From assembly GCA_029532415.1 (NCBI GenBank), contig JAQOTA010000047.1, positions 3,038,001 through 3,102,000 on the forward strand: a stretch of 64,000 nucleotides of DNA, given 5' to 3'. This document shows, one piece after another, positions 22,801 through 33,487 of the stretch (the stretch's first letter is position 1; every line of letters starts with the position of its first letter). A model generated the notes under the pieces. The model searched no databases. It had not been told where the DNA came from and worked only from the letters and a program-made list of their open reading frames with translations. Position numbers and translations under genes: made by a program. The stretch is from Marasmius tenuissimus. Its lineage: Eukaryota > Basidiomycota > Agaricomycetes > Agaricales > Marasmiaceae.

Positions 22801-23807
22801 TCACTGAATACTGCGACACCACGGATCGTTGACGGTTCCACAGACGTCACACAAATACTTGTACCTCGCCGGACTTTAAGGTCATTATCAATTGGATGCC
22901 CTTTCGACCGTACAGTATATGAGTTGTCTGACTCGTCCAGCAATTGCTCATCGGGAGGACCTTGGTGAATATACACGGGCTTGCTAGAGCCTCGGCGAGG
23001 CTGAACATATCTAGAGCTCGAGAGTGGAAAAGCATGGCGATAGATCCTGGGAAAAGGATTTGATCGCTCCAACATCGAGCGAAACGTGACCAGAACAAAA
23101 TTCCAGCTACATGGAAAGGTGAATGGGCAAACTTGCGACTTTCGCTATGATCCAGTCTCATTCCTCCCTCCCTCAAAACTAGTCCGATGAGTGAATACTG
23201 CAAGATGACATCCAACCATTTCATTTGAGCCTGAATATCTCACTCACACGGCGTTCATCTATCACCGTCAATGTGATGTATCATGCTGTCAGATAGCTAT
23301 CTATCTACGGTATGCCCTGATGATAGACTGGTCTCATCGGCGAGACAACGGTACGTAGAAACACATGAGATATGTGACTGGATAGCTGTTCCAAGTTTGT
23401 CCTCATACACGTACTAATCAGCTGTTGCTTCCAGATATCATACCAATCATGTTCAAAGCTGCCCCGGTCGGGTTATTACCAGTGTACACACCCGAGAGAC
23501 TGGACGAAAACCTCTATGGATCGAAATCTTCCAGTACAAATAAGACTTCTGGATTTTTTAACTGACTTAATATAGCATCTCGTGAGGTAGACTTGGATCT
23601 CGAAGTTGGGATTATTGCCCGACGCTGGCATAACGGGCATTCACCTACGTCTCGGGAAAAAACCACTTGTTGCGGTATACTGACGTGGATAGTTCCCTTC
23701 TCTAGGGCTCCAGCAGTGCTAGATTGTCCTGCGGTTTCTCTCTGCGTAGTCTGTATCTCAAGATAATGACTTTCCCGAAATGATTCGTTTATTCGTGTCA
23801 AACTCAA
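22801..23807 (-). pseudogene. Cysteine-rich (zinc-finger-like) gene remnant, copy 1
   Basis: The upstream end is an open frame starting MSLTRINESF at 23807 and containing GECPLCQRRAI. About 0.8 kb downstream the frame ends RYKYLCDVCGT, then C-x-SIQ and stop at 22801. The same two modules, in the same order and on the same strand, occur at 50377-51423. In this copy the stretch before RYKYLCDVCG lacks about ten codons present in copy 2 (CGLHIFGDEG), with a frame change. Cys pairs spaced C-x2-C suggest a metal-binding protein, but I cannot name the fold. The intervening exons are not resolved. Confidence 0.45.
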
Positions 23808-24000
23808 GTAGGACAGTCATTTTCGTGACACCAAGACTAGAATATTGTTCGTATATATATATCGAAAGGTACTACAAAACCCCTCGAAACGGACATCAGC
23901 CAGTAATGTATTGAACTAGAACTACAGGAAACACGGGAATGAGAATTGAACATAGATATAAGCACATATCGAGCGACATAAGTTCGAGGTATCGGCGACA

Positions 24001-24033
24001 TCAAAACCAACCTTCACCGTCACCGTTCCTACC
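24001..24033 (-). pseudogene. Original C-terminal codons of gene C, cut off by copia element 1
   Basis: Read on the minus strand, this fragment continues the last exon of gene C: after the CTACC duplication it encodes a peptide ending GEGWF and a TGA at 24001-24003. The paralogous gene F ends with a very similar peptide (ASEGWF). It is separated from the rest of gene C by the 6.4-kb element. Confidence 0.88.
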
Positions 24034-24354
24034 TGTTGAATCCGTGGACTATAATTAGATCCCGGTATATCCGAAGTCCCGGTTCATACTTCCTGCCATT
24101 GTCTTATGCGGGACAATGCATTCGCTATTGTTCCATTGTTCATTGTTCATTATGCTCATATGTACAATTTCTATTGTCGTCCCTATATGGTAACTCTATT
24201 GTATCTACATGTATATAAGCTCGTAGTTCTCTACTTGAATCGATAGTGTGCTTGAGCTTCTACGTCTCGCCTCTACCTCTCTAAACTCCTCTCTGGTAAG
24301 TAGTAGTATAGTTATGTTGTAGTCCTCTGCGCTAGGCGTCATGCCGGCTCATCA
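24034..24354 (+). repeat. 5' LTR of copia element 1
   Basis: It starts TGTTGAATCCGTGG and ends GCCGGCTCATCA. It contains short direct repeats around ATTGTTCATTGTTCATTATG. The 12 terminal bases at each end resemble those of the 519-bp LTR family in this window, although the bodies are unrelated. Confidence 0.96.
24212..24219 (+). promoter_or_regulatory. TATA-like box in the element 1 LTR
   Basis: The sequence TATATAAG lies about 140 bp before the LTR end and is the best candidate core promoter for the element's transcript. The 3' LTR carries the same sequence and could drive transcription outward to the right, antisense to gene C. Confidence 0.5.
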
Positions 24355-24368
24355 GGTTATGGGCCCCG
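24355..24368 (+). other. Primer-binding site, initiator tRNA-Met anticodon arm
   Basis: GGTTATGGGCCCCG follows the LTR directly. Its complement, CGGGGCCCATAACC, contains the CAT anticodon flanked by the three G-C pairs that mark the anticodon stem of eukaryotic initiator tRNA-Met. Priming from inside a cleaved tRNA (half-tRNA priming) is known for Drosophila copia and yeast Ty5. Confidence 0.8.
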
Positions 24369-24654
24369 GTTAGCCCGACTACAATGACGAGCGCCTTAAT
24401 GGCTGCTGTCAGCGACGAGCGCCCCTAGGCTGCTGTCATCGGCTAGCTAGGCTAGACCTGTATGTTGCCATCGACCTCTTAATTGAGTGCTCGATCTATG
24501 GCATTGATGTACGTCCTTCGACGACATCGGATCTCAAGGATCCAATGCTCCTCGTTGAGCATAGCGCCTTGATGGCTGCTCCCTGTGTTGATTAGACGCA
24601 TGCTGATGCTGTCTTTTCTAGATCCAACACCAAACTTTCAAACCTCTTACTATC
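24369..24654 (+). other. Untranslated leader of copia element 1
   Basis: There is no long open frame. A GTACGTCC near 24510 and a TTTTCTAG just before 24622 could define an intron, so the leader may be spliced. Near-repeats of GACGAGCGCC and GGCTGCTGTCA occur in its first half. Confidence 0.5.
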
Positions 24655-27600
24655 ATGTTCGACGTTAAGAAATTCTTCTCCGGTCGCTTCGACGGCACTG
24701 GATTCCGCCAGACCTATAACGGCGAAATGGAAGCTGTTACCAAGGCTCAAGGCCTCTATCGTCACCTTACTGGTGTGGCTAAGAAGCCTACGTACCCGCT
24801 GGGGGAACCCATTGTTCCTACCATCACCGTCACTACTCCTCCTGGTGGTACTGCTCCACCTGCAGCTGGAACTGACAGTGACGACGAACCTGATCGTCAC
24901 CCTCCCACCGATGCTCAGATCACGGCGTACAATACCGCGCTGGAAGCATGGGAGGAGAAAGATCTCCAGTTGATGGGTATCATTCAGTTGACCTCTACGA
25001 AGGAAGTCTTTGAACCTCTCAAGGACATGGACGCTGCCAAAGCCTGGTCCACTATTGTCACCACCTATGGCGAACCAACCTTGTCTGCCATTTATGGCGA
25101 CTTCGTCAAATTGGTGTCCTTCCGGCTCACCACTAGCCATCCCCAGGCTGGCATCGCCAAGTTCAAACACTACATTGAACGTCTTGCCGAGGTCGGGGTT
25201 GAACTCCCCGAGTTGATCAAAGCCCTCCTTCTCATCGCAGCTATTCCTCCCGAATGGGACGCCGCTTCCTCTAAATCTCTTCATGATTTCTCAAGAGATC
25301 CTGATAGTGACACTGCCCTCACCGTTGGTGACGTTCATGAAGCCATCATGGTTGAATATGAACGTCAGAACCCTCAGCTTGCCAACCGCCTCTCTGCGGT
25401 CAAACGTGCTGGCAACCGCGAGCCATCTTTTGGTCAGCAGCAGCGTCCGCCGCAGCAACGTCAGCAGCGCGGACAGCAGCAGCGTGGTCAACAGCGTCAA
25501 CCACAGCAGCAGCAGCAACGTCCCTCTTCAAACCAGAACAACGGTAAGAAGAAGAAGCAGCAGCAGCGTGGTACCCGCGGTGGTATCAACCAGCATCAGG
25601 GTCCCGGCAACACCGGCGGTAACAACGGTGGTAACAATCGGTCGCATGGTCACTCCCATCTGGCATCCTATGCATCCGTCGTAGCTTCCCCCGCTCCTAT
25701 CCGTCCTTATTCCTCGATCACCGACCGCAGGGAACGTATCGCGTTGAACGCGGTCAACAACTCCTTGCGCGCTGAGATCGCCAGCGCCCCTCCTGTTCGC
25801 GCTATGGGATCACCGCCCCCAGCTCATTTCACCGGTCACTGGGACAAGTCCTGTGACAGCACTGTCCCTCAGCCAGCCGTCAAGAAGAACCCGGCTGCCA
25901 TGCAGTCCTTCACCGGCTTCAAACCATCTCAGTCAGTATTTGATGATGTCCGTGGAGCACGTTCCCTTGCTGACAGACTTGGTGCCCCCAAGACGGCGCG
26001 GTATCTCAAACCCTTCGAACAGATCGTCACGTCCGCCACCAATCGTTCGCTCCAGGACCGCATTGAACAACCACGTGCGTCCTTGTCCAAGCGTCTTTTG
26101 GAGGATGATGAGGGATATGAGGGAGCCGGATCTCCTTCTTCTACTTCTTCTAAACGCTCTCGTAGCGCTGATCCTGATGAAGATGTAGAGATGGACTGGG
26201 GATCTGACGATGGTATGGACGATATGGCTTCTCTATTCGGTAATGATGTTGACAACGACATTGCCGAAGCTGCAGGAGTAGAGGACGTCCCGGATGACGT
26301 CTCTCTTGGATCTTTCCACGACGACAGGCAAGTTCCATATCTTGACCTGCTTTCCCAAACTGATGCAAACCTACAGCGCTGCTCCCAATTAGTTGGTATC
26401 AGTAGTTCGCGCGGTAGTAGTAGTGATCTGGAATCACTTGTAACATATTGTCATGCAATCAGTTCCCACTTCGTGGGGTGTACTCAATGTAAGGGAAAGA
26501 AAAGTGTGAACAACGCACAGGGTTGGCTCCTTGATTCTGGTGCCTCCTCTCATTTCACGAATGATATGAATGACTTCGCTGAATATGAATCGCTTGATGG
26601 TCCTATCGTAAATACTGCGAATAAGGGCAACCCTATACAGATCAAGGGTAAAGGCACTGTCTTCATTAAGCATAACGTTGAAGGACATGACGGGAAACTT
26701 ACTGAGCGTGTTTCGCGTCTCTACCCTGTCTATTACATACCTCAATTGGACATACGTCTACTATCAATGGGAGAGTTCCTTCAAGATGGTCTATCAATTC
26801 GTGGAAACGCAAAGAAGTTAGCCTTCTACTCATCACAGCGACGACAGTCGCTTGTTTCCTACCCTCATATGCCTGGTCAAACCATTTATTGGGTTCACTC
26901 GCGGAAAGCATCTGCTGAGTCTTTAATGGCCAAGTCGGTCGTTTACAACGTCGACTACGATATTGAGCACAGACGCTTTGGGCATCCATCGGATAAAGCC
27001 CTGAATAAAGCTCGGAAACATACGCAAGGTTTCCCACTTGACCTTAAGATGCCTACTAAGAAGACACCTCTGTGTCGTGGTTGTGCTGAAGGCAAGATGC
27101 ATGAGAAATCGTTCCCCAACTCTACAACGAGGGCTTCTAAACCGTTTGAACGCATACATTCGGATCTGAAGTCGTACCCGGTTGAATCGTATCATCGGTA
27201 CAAGTACTACATCTCTTTTCTCGATGACTGCACGTCCTACGTTTGGACCTCCAAGCTCAAGACGAAAGACGAGGCAGTACCCGCTTTGAGGGACTTCCTT
27301 ACTATGGTTAAGACGCAATTCAATGCTGTCGTCAAGACCTGGATGTCCGATGAAGGGGGAGAGTACAAAGGAGATAAGTTCAATGCAGTACTGAAAGAGT
27401 ATGGGATCCAAAGGGATCAAAGCATACCGTACACACCACAACAAAACGGTCGTGCTGAACGATTTAACAGGACTATTCATGAGAAGGCTGAAGCTCTTCG
27501 CTTTGAAGCTTGTATGCCTCAGTCCTGGTGGGAATTCTGCCATGTGCATGCCGTCCACCTCTACAATCGCACTCCTGTGCAACGTTTGAGCTGGCGAACT

Positions 27601-30066
27601 CCGTTCGAAATGCTTTACGGCGAAGCACCTGATGTTTCACATCTCCGAGTTATGGGTTGTGCAGCCTACGTCTTTATTCCTGAAGATCGTAGGAAGAATA
27701 AGCTCGCTCCTCGTAGTGAGTTGATGACTTTCATCGGCTACCAAGATGGGATGAAAGGCTTCCTGTTCATGCGAAGTAATAATTCTGTATTCAAAGGTAG
27801 CACTGCACTATTCGATGAGACGCTATACAATAAGTGTCCTGATGCCAAAACTCGTGGCTTCACACCTGTCGGTAGTGAACCATTTACTTTGGGTGAAAAT
27901 CCCAACATTCCTTCGGAAGATGAAGACTCTGATGACGATTGGGACGATACTCCGTTCCCAGATCTCAGACGTCGCTCCGAACCTTCTAAGAGATCAGAAC
28001 CTCAGGTTGACGAACCTGCAGGTGGCCCTGCGCCAGGGGATGTGCCACTCCCTCAATCTGGTCCTCCGACGCCTCCAGGCGAACCCGCCGTTCCTCCGCC
28101 TGCACCAGCAGCGGATGGTCCACGTCGGTCTTCGAGGCAGCGGAAGGGTACAACGCAACCTGGTAACATATTTGGTGAACAGCGGAACCCAAATAAACCC
28201 TCAGAAATAGTTCGCGACTTAGAAAATAAGAATACTTGGAGAAACGTCACTGGAGACAAAGAACCGTCACATCCAGTTGATCGTCCTAGCTCTTCGCGAT
28301 CTAGGAAAGGCAGAGGTGGTAAAAAGGGGATTCCTGGTCCACTTCCGCCTCCGCCTGCTCCAGAACCTAGTGGAAGCACCACTGAGTCGCATGAGGAAGA
28401 AAGCGTAGTTGAAAGACTGACCCAAGAAGGGGGAGTAGGATTCGTGATTTACCTGCTGAACAATGCCGTTCCAGTTCACGATTCGCTTCCAACGTCCGAT
28501 ACTCCTGATTTCTCTAACATCAGAGAGTGGACACTCCGCGATATTCTAAAGTTGCCTGTTGAGCAACAGAAGGAATGGAAGACTGCTTGCCACGAAGAAC
28601 TTGAGGCACTTCGTAAGCGCAAGGTCTTCGAACTCTGTGACTTGCCTAAAGGTCGCAAAGCCATCAGAAATAGATGGGTCTTCGACGTTAAGTCGAATGG
28701 TCGCAAGAAAGCGAGACTTGTTGCCAAAGGCTTCTCTCAGGTCGAAGGTGTCGACTTTGATGAGATCTTCTCACCAGTTGTTCGTTATGAGACTGTTCGT
28801 ATGATGCTTGCTCTCGCAGCTCTCAAAAACTGGTACATCACTTCTGTTGATGTTAAGAACGCCTTCCTTTACGGCGATCTTGTTGAGGAGATTTACATGG
28901 AACAACCTGAAGGCTTCAAAGTCAAGGGCCAAGAACGTAAGGTACTACGCCTGCGTCGTGCATTATATGGACTGAAGCAAGCTGCCCTTGAATGGTGGCG
29001 AACCCTCAGCTCGTCCATGGAAGTATTAGGCTTCAAACGCCTGACTTCTGATGCTGGACTCTTCATCTGCAAAGATCCAAAGAGTGGTGAAGTTGTGTAT
29101 GCGATCATATACGTTGACGATGCACTCTTCATGGGTCCTAACAAAGCTTTTGTTGACAAGAAGAAAGCCGAATTCATGGCTCGATGGGAATGCCGCGATA
29201 TGGGCGATGCTAGCGAGTTTCTCCGCATGAGCATTCGTCGCGAAGGCAATAAGATCATGATTGACCAGAAGGATTATCTGAAGAAAGTCCTTGAACGTTT
29301 CGGGATGCAGAATGCAAAAGGTGCTCCTACGCCCTTACCTGCTGGCTATGTGCCAACTCCCAACAATGGTCCAGTCAATCCTGCCATTCGCTCCAAATTC
29401 CAGTCTGTGATTGGGTCGCTTCTGTACATTATGCTGGGCACACGTCCTGATATTGCTTATGCAGTTACGAAGCTTTCCCAGTTTTCTTCTAATCCAACGA
29501 AGGAACACCTCGATAAAGCTCTGTATATCTGCCGCTATCTTGCTGGCACGTCAGATTATTCACTTGTTTACGATGGTGACTCTGATGGAGGTCTTCTTGC
29601 GTTCACAGACTCGGATTGGGCTGCCGATCCTATCAAACGCCGTTCGATTACTGGCTACTTCTTCAAGTTAGCAGGCGGCATCTTCTCGTGGCAATCACAC
29701 GCCCAGAAGACTGTAGCTCTTTCTTCCACTGAGGCTGAGTATATGGCACTGTCGGATTGCAGTCGTCAAGCTTCCTGGATAAGATCGCTACTCTCTGAAC
29801 TTGGAATCGACTTAGGTCCTATTCCAATCTGCGGAGACAATCAAGGCTCTATCTTCATTGCATCTAATCCGGTTCAAGAACGCCGAACCAAGCACATCGA
29901 TATTCGATATCATTATATTCGATCGTGTGTTGAAGATGGCAAAGTCGAGTTGTTCTTTATTGAAGGAGTCTATAATCCCGCAGACATGTTTACGAAGAAT
30001 CTCGGACATGAGAAGTTCTTACGATTCAGAGATCACCTTGGACTTGAATTCTATTCGTCCACTTGA
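24655..30066 (+). CDS. Gag-Pol polyprotein of copia element 1
   Basis: A single 1803-residue frame. The Gag part has the copia-type helical domain (about residues 20-240) and then a glutamine/arginine-rich stretch (about 255-330) where a zinc knuckle would be expected; I see no CCHC motif. The protease carries LLDSGASSH with Asp near 627. A GAG-pre-integrase module follows (HRRFGHPS, later CRGCAEGKM). The integrase has D837, D900 and E935, the D-35-E spacing. Reverse transcriptase starts near 1306 (RWVFDVKSNGRKKARLVAKG) with YVDD at 1486-1489. RNase H carries DSDW near 1652 and LSSTEAEYMAL. A proline-rich, charged linker separates integrase from reverse transcriptase. All catalytic motifs are present and there is no stop, so it is probably functional. 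Cleavage by its own protease would release the enzymes. Confidence 0.97.
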   Translation: MFDVKKFFSGRFDGTGFRQTYNGEMEAVTKAQGLYRHLTGVAKKPTYPLGEPIVPTITVTTPPGGTAPPAAGTDSDDEPDRHPPTDAQITAYNTALEAWEEKDLQLMGIIQLTSTKEVFEPLKDMDAAKAWSTIVTTYGEPTLSAIYGDFVKLVSFRLTTSHPQAGIAKFKHYIERLAEVGVELPELIKALLLIAAIPPEWDAASSKSLHDFSRDPDSDTALTVGDVHEAIMVEYERQNPQLANRLSAVKRAGNREPSFGQQQRPPQQRQQRGQQQRGQQRQPQQQQQRPSSNQNNGKKKKQQQRGTRGGINQHQGPGNTGGNNGGNNRSHGHSHLASYASVVASPAPIRPYSSITDRRERIALNAVNNSLRAEIASAPPVRAMGSPPPAHFTGHWDKSCDSTVPQPAVKKNPAAMQSFTGFKPSQSVFDDVRGARSLADRLGAPKTARYLKPFEQIVTSATNRSLQDRIEQPRASLSKRLLEDDEGYEGAGSPSSTSSKRSRSADPDEDVEMDWGSDDGMDDMASLFGNDVDNDIAEAAGVEDVPDDVSLGSFHDDRQVPYLDLLSQTDANLQRCSQLVGISSSRGSSSDLESLVTYCHAISSHFVGCTQCKGKKSVNNAQGWLLDSGASSHFTNDMNDFAEYESLDGPIVNTANKGNPIQIKGKGTVFIKHNVEGHDGKLTERVSRLYPVYYIPQLDIRLLSMGEFLQDGLSIRGNAKKLAFYSSQRRQSLVSYPHMPGQTIYWVHSRKASAESLMAKSVVYNVDYDIEHRRFGHPSDKALNKARKHTQGFPLDLKMPTKKTPLCRGCAEGKMHEKSFPNSTTRASKPFERIHSDLKSYPVESYHRYKYYISFLDDCTSYVWTSKLKTKDEAVPALRDFLTMVKTQFNAVVKTWMSDEGGEYKGDKFNAVLKEYGIQRDQSIPYTPQQNGRAERFNRTIHEKAEALRFEACMPQSWWEFCHVHAVHLYNRTPVQRLSWRTPFEMLYGEAPDVSHLRVMGCAAYVFIPEDRRKNKLAPRSELMTFIGYQDGMKGFLFMRSNNSVFKGSTALFDETLYNKCPDAKTRGFTPVGSEPFTLGENPNIPSEDEDSDDDWDDTPFPDLRRRSEPSKRSEPQVDEPAGGPAPGDVPLPQSGPPTPPGEPAVPPPAPAADGPRRSSRQRKGTTQPGNIFGEQRNPNKPSEIVRDLENKNTWRNVTGDKEPSHPVDRPSSSRSRKGRGGKKGIPGPLPPPPAPEPSGSTTESHEEESVVERLTQEGGVGFVIYLLNNAVPVHDSLPTSDTPDFSNIREWTLRDILKLPVEQQKEWKTACHEELEALRKRKVFELCDLPKGRKAIRNRWVFDVKSNGRKKARLVAKGFSQVEGVDFDEIFSPVVRYETVRMMLALAALKNWYITSVDVKNAFLYGDLVEEIYMEQPEGFKVKGQERKVLRLRRALYGLKQAALEWWRTLSSSMEVLGFKRLTSDAGLFICKDPKSGEVVYAIIYVDDALFMGPNKAFVDKKKAEFMARWECRDMGDASEFLRMSIRREGNKIMIDQKDYLKKVLERFGMQNAKGAPTPLPAGYVPTPNNGPVNPAIRSKFQSVIGSLLYIMLGTRPDIAYAVTKLSQFSSNPTKEHLDKALYICRYLAGTSDYSLVYDGDSDGGLLAFTDSDWAADPIKRRSITGYFFKLAGGIFSWQSHAQKTVALSSTEAEYMALSDCSRQASWIRSLLSELGIDLGPIPICGDNQGSIFIASNPVQERRTKHIDIRYHYIRSCVEDGKVELFFIEGVYNPADMFTKNLGHEKFLRFRDHLGLEFYSST

Positions 30067-30096
30067 TTCGCTCAGATGCGCTTTTCAGCTGCACTT

Positions 30097-30108
30097 AGCG
30101 AGGGGGTG
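30097..30108 (+). other. Polypurine tract of copia element 1
   Basis: AGCGAGGGGGTG lies immediately before the 3' LTR and would prime plus-strand DNA synthesis. Element 2 has a near-identical tract (AGTGAGGGGGAG). Confidence 0.85.
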
Positions 30109-30429
30109 TGTTGAATCCGTGGACTATAATTAGATCCCGGTATATCCGAAGTCCCGGTTCATACTTCCTGCCATTGTCTTATGCGGGACAATGCATTCGC
30201 TATTGTTCCATTGTTCATTGTTCATTATGCTCATATGTACAATTTCTATTGTCGTCCCTATATGGTAACTCTATTGTATCTACATGTATATAAGCTCGTA
30301 GTTCTCTACTTGAATCGATAGTGTGCTTGAGCTTCTACGTCTCGCCTCTACCTCTCTAAACTCCTCTCTGGTAAGTAGTAGTATAGTTATGTTGTAGTCC
30401 TCTGCGCTAGGCGTCATGCCGGCTCATCA
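30109..30429 (+). repeat. 3' LTR of copia element 1
   Basis: It looks identical to the 5' LTR over 321 bp. Its last bases, read on the minus strand, add a few codons and a stop to gene C. Confidence 0.96.
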
Positions 30430-33400
30430 CTACCCCTCTCACTTGATTCTCTGTATCCCAATCGACCGTACAAAGGCGTATTGTCAGGTCCGACCCATGA
30501 ATGGGAAGGAACCGACTGCTGCTGTGAATGCATCACAGAACTGCACCAATGGCGTTGAGGACCGATAGAACCTCCAGGGAAACCTGAAGGGTACCCTGGA
30601 GGGGAGGCCACACCACCGTACGAAGAATACGGCGGGTGAACGTAGGAATGGGATGGGTAAGAAACCGTCAACGTGGACGCGGGGTGTGAATCGAAGATAG
30701 GGCTGCTGTTGGGTGCAATGAATGATGGCCCAGAACAATGTATAGGTGTCTCAGACCTCTGATCCCCAGACCACTCAAAGCCGCAACCAGCGTTGGCATC
30801 GTATTCGGTGGTGGTAACTGAGTAGACGCTTGGGTCGCTATAAGGGGAATTCATCCCGCTTGCAAGAGGATTGGTGACCGGGTGGGTATCATCAGAAGTG
30901 ATATACATGCTGAACGAAGGGGCTGCATTGACTATGGTATGGGTGGGTAGGGAAAATGGCTTGGGTATGCCGGCAGTCGACATATTCGACCCGTAGGGAG
31001 ATAACACGTCTCTTGGAGAGAGACCGGTGGGAAGGGAGGGATAACAATGGGATACTTGATTGTAAGGGGGACCATAATGCAATGAATGGAGTTGTGAGGC
31101 CGAGGCACCTCGTTGTACGTAGTGAGGCTGGTGAATTCTAGAGAAAGGTGGATTTCTAATTGGAAGGGGTCGCATGGGCCGCAAGCCTGCATCCATCTTG
31201 ACCTGCTCATCGCTATTGAGGTTGATGTTATGACAAAAATCCTACCCGCAGAACCGTAAGGCCATAAGACAAAGATGGAGAGTAGTAATGACGCACGTAG
31301 TGTAGATGGTTGCGAGTCTCTATCCCCACAAGTTCGAGGCCAGTCCTACGCCGTTTGTTAGGAACATTGTGATACGAGGTCTTGGTATACTCGTCTCCCC
31401 TGTCCGGAGGATCGCCCACAACCATGTCCTCCGCCTGTAAGTCTAGCATGTTCGATGGGTATTCAGAGTTGACGATGTCAAGAGATTCACCAAGACTGGT
31501 GGGGGCTTGGGGACTTGGAGATATCTGATCTGTACACAGGATTCAGGGAATGATTGAGCAGTAGAGGTTTAAGAAGCACACCTTCGTGAACATCGTCAAA
31601 GTGATCCGAGTCATCCACTGGGTAGAAGATGTTGCCATATCCGAGATGTCGAGCAAAGTCAGCGGTGGTTAGGTTGAAACCTTGAAGGGTTTGATACTGA
31701 CGAACCAATTTGTAGTTGCCGGTGGACCAGGAGTAGGCAAAAAAATAACTAATAAAGTTTAGTTGAACAGGGAGGTCGAGGTTGCAACACAACTCGGGTG
31801 AAAGCTGAGGGTGGCCGTCTTCTTGGAAAGACCAGTGATGGAGGGAAGATGTTTTGCCCCTGTGGAGGTTGGGGAGAGATGTATCGACAAAAAGGTAGAT
31901 TGCTTGCTGTCGTTGTTGTTGGCATTTGGAAGGGGAATCATTGAGGTTGCCGTCCAACCACACCTTGGGATAGACAAGTGCTGGGTGATGTTTAGCAAGT
32001 GGAAGGGGGAAAGTGGAATGAGGACACACCAAAACCCTCCTGATCATCCTCCAATGAAACTCCTCGAGCATGGAAAACACTCCATGCTTGCGAAAGCCAT
32101 GCCCCCCCTGCGGCCAAATTCAACCCCAACCTAAGCTCACCATCTCCAACGAGTTGAAATCTACTCGTGGGTTTAGACAGAGTGGCCTATGATTTATGAA
32201 GAACGCACCTTGTAAACCCATTCTCCAAACACGTCCCATTCACGAGGTTGTCCATTTCGCTCCCCCAGACATTATTTGCGACAGCGATGGGGGTTTCGGT
32301 TCGAGTTGAAAAGACAGTCGGCCGATCGACCCGTTCAGGCACATCATCATTCGAAGCGTAATCCATTGCGTACATAAACGCGTCATCAGCTTCTTTTGAC
32401 TTATGACTTGCCAAGAAGCGCACGAGAACCTCTTCCTGGAGAAGTTCGGCGGTTGGAGGAAGGTCCTTCAATTCCAACACATGCCCAGGGAGTTGTGTAT
32501 ATGGCCCCTCCGGACCACGGCAGATCACTCCCCTGCTAGAATCCATCCACAACTCCTCATCCCGACAACCCAATTGCATCTATAAATGTATTATTGACCT
32601 GTTCAATTATGCTACAATGGCTACTTACACGCAAAGTCTCGAGATACAGTAGACCCAACTGCCCCATCTTTGTCTTGAATTGCGCCAGTGGTAAGAGGTC
32701 TGGATAAAAATATTCGATCAGCACCAGAAACCACAATGAATGCACAAGTTCTTACTGTGCCAAAGAACCATGGATGGAATTGTTCCTCTGTCAATTGCAT
32801 ATACCTGGGAAGCCTCGGGGAACCTAAAAATGTTCACTGTCTAAGTAGCTTTTGAGTTTGGCTTGACATACTGTATCCTGGAGAACTTGAAGAATTCCTC
32901 CTCAAACACCTAGTGTTATAAAGAAGATTCAAAGACATCCATTCGGCATAAGACTCACAACTCACCTTCCGTGCATCCCGCCCGCTATAAGTCACCGCCG
33001 TAAACTCACCCTCCACCCCAATCAGCTTTGCGGTAGAAAATGTCCTGGTCACTTTGCGCGGGCATTGGCATTCACTCCCCCGCAACCTATTACAACATTC
33101 ACAGCGACCATGGACCTGGCAGATAGTCCGAATCTTGTAGATATCACCGCGCTTGACGTTCCGAAACTATGCACTGGGTCGGAATCCGTTCAATTTTCCA
33201 GCAAATCGACAACTCACATCGTCAAACTCGGTATGTTCCCTCTCTTCGCGTTGAATAATTTGGTTGATCTGATTTCCATTGATCTGAACAGTCGTTGTCG
33301 TCGTGCTCGAGCTAGTTGCCCCAGCCATCGATCCGAAGCCGCTCGCGAGGGGGGAACTTGAGGCTGATGTTGCTCCGGAGACTTGAGAGATTTGTTGGCG

Positions 33401-33487
33401 GTAGTAGTTGTTCTGGTCACCCTGTACAATGCTGAAGATACCACCATCAATTGCGAAGTTTTGTGCGTTGGCGAAGAAGGTGGACAT
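30414..33487 (-). CDS. Gene C: family member with an LTR-supplied C-terminus
   Basis: The start is MSTFFANAQNF at 33487, with exon 1 at 33218-33487. Exon 2 has an enlarged cysteine cluster (RCECCNRLRGSECQCPRK) before TVTYSGRDARK-like sequence. Later landmarks are FEEEFFKFSR, GTIPSMVLWH, LLPLAQF, ELWMDSSRGVICRGP and TTADFARHLGY. Exon 9 holds a basic VPNKRRRTG that could be a nuclear localisation signal. The last exon starts near 31212 and is rich in Ser, Pro, Tyr and Gly; it is the C/F type and unlike A/B/E. Copia element 1 cuts it near the end: the frame now ends SDEPA within the LTR, replacing about ten native residues. All earlier exons seem open, so a nearly full-length protein remains possible. 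Confidence 0.8.

Larger units (their letters stand above)
24034..30429 (+). mobile_element. Complete Ty1/copia retrotransposon, element 1
   Basis: The element is 6396 bp: 321-bp LTR, primer-binding site, leader, one Gag-Pol frame, polypurine tract and 321-bp LTR. It is flanked by the 5-bp duplication CTACC (24029-24033 and 30430-30434). The LTRs begin TGTTG, end TCATCA and look identical to me, and Gag-Pol is unbroken, so the insertion is recent and the element may be active. It is inserted, in opposite orientation, into the last exon of gene C. Protein order (protease, integrase, reverse transcriptase, RNase H) defines the copia superfamily. Confidence 0.97.

Noticed and set aside
24036..24218. 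Identical 60-codon frames in both LTRs of element 1
   Set aside because: They lie wholly in LTR sequence and repeat simply because the LTRs do; no support as genes.
24592..25284. Long minus-strand open frame of 230 codons
   Set aside because: It is antisense to the Gag region of copia element 1 and follows from the codon bias there; it has no domain of its own.
26923..27582. Minus-strand open frame of 219 codons
   Set aside because: It is the antisense shadow of the integrase region of element 1.
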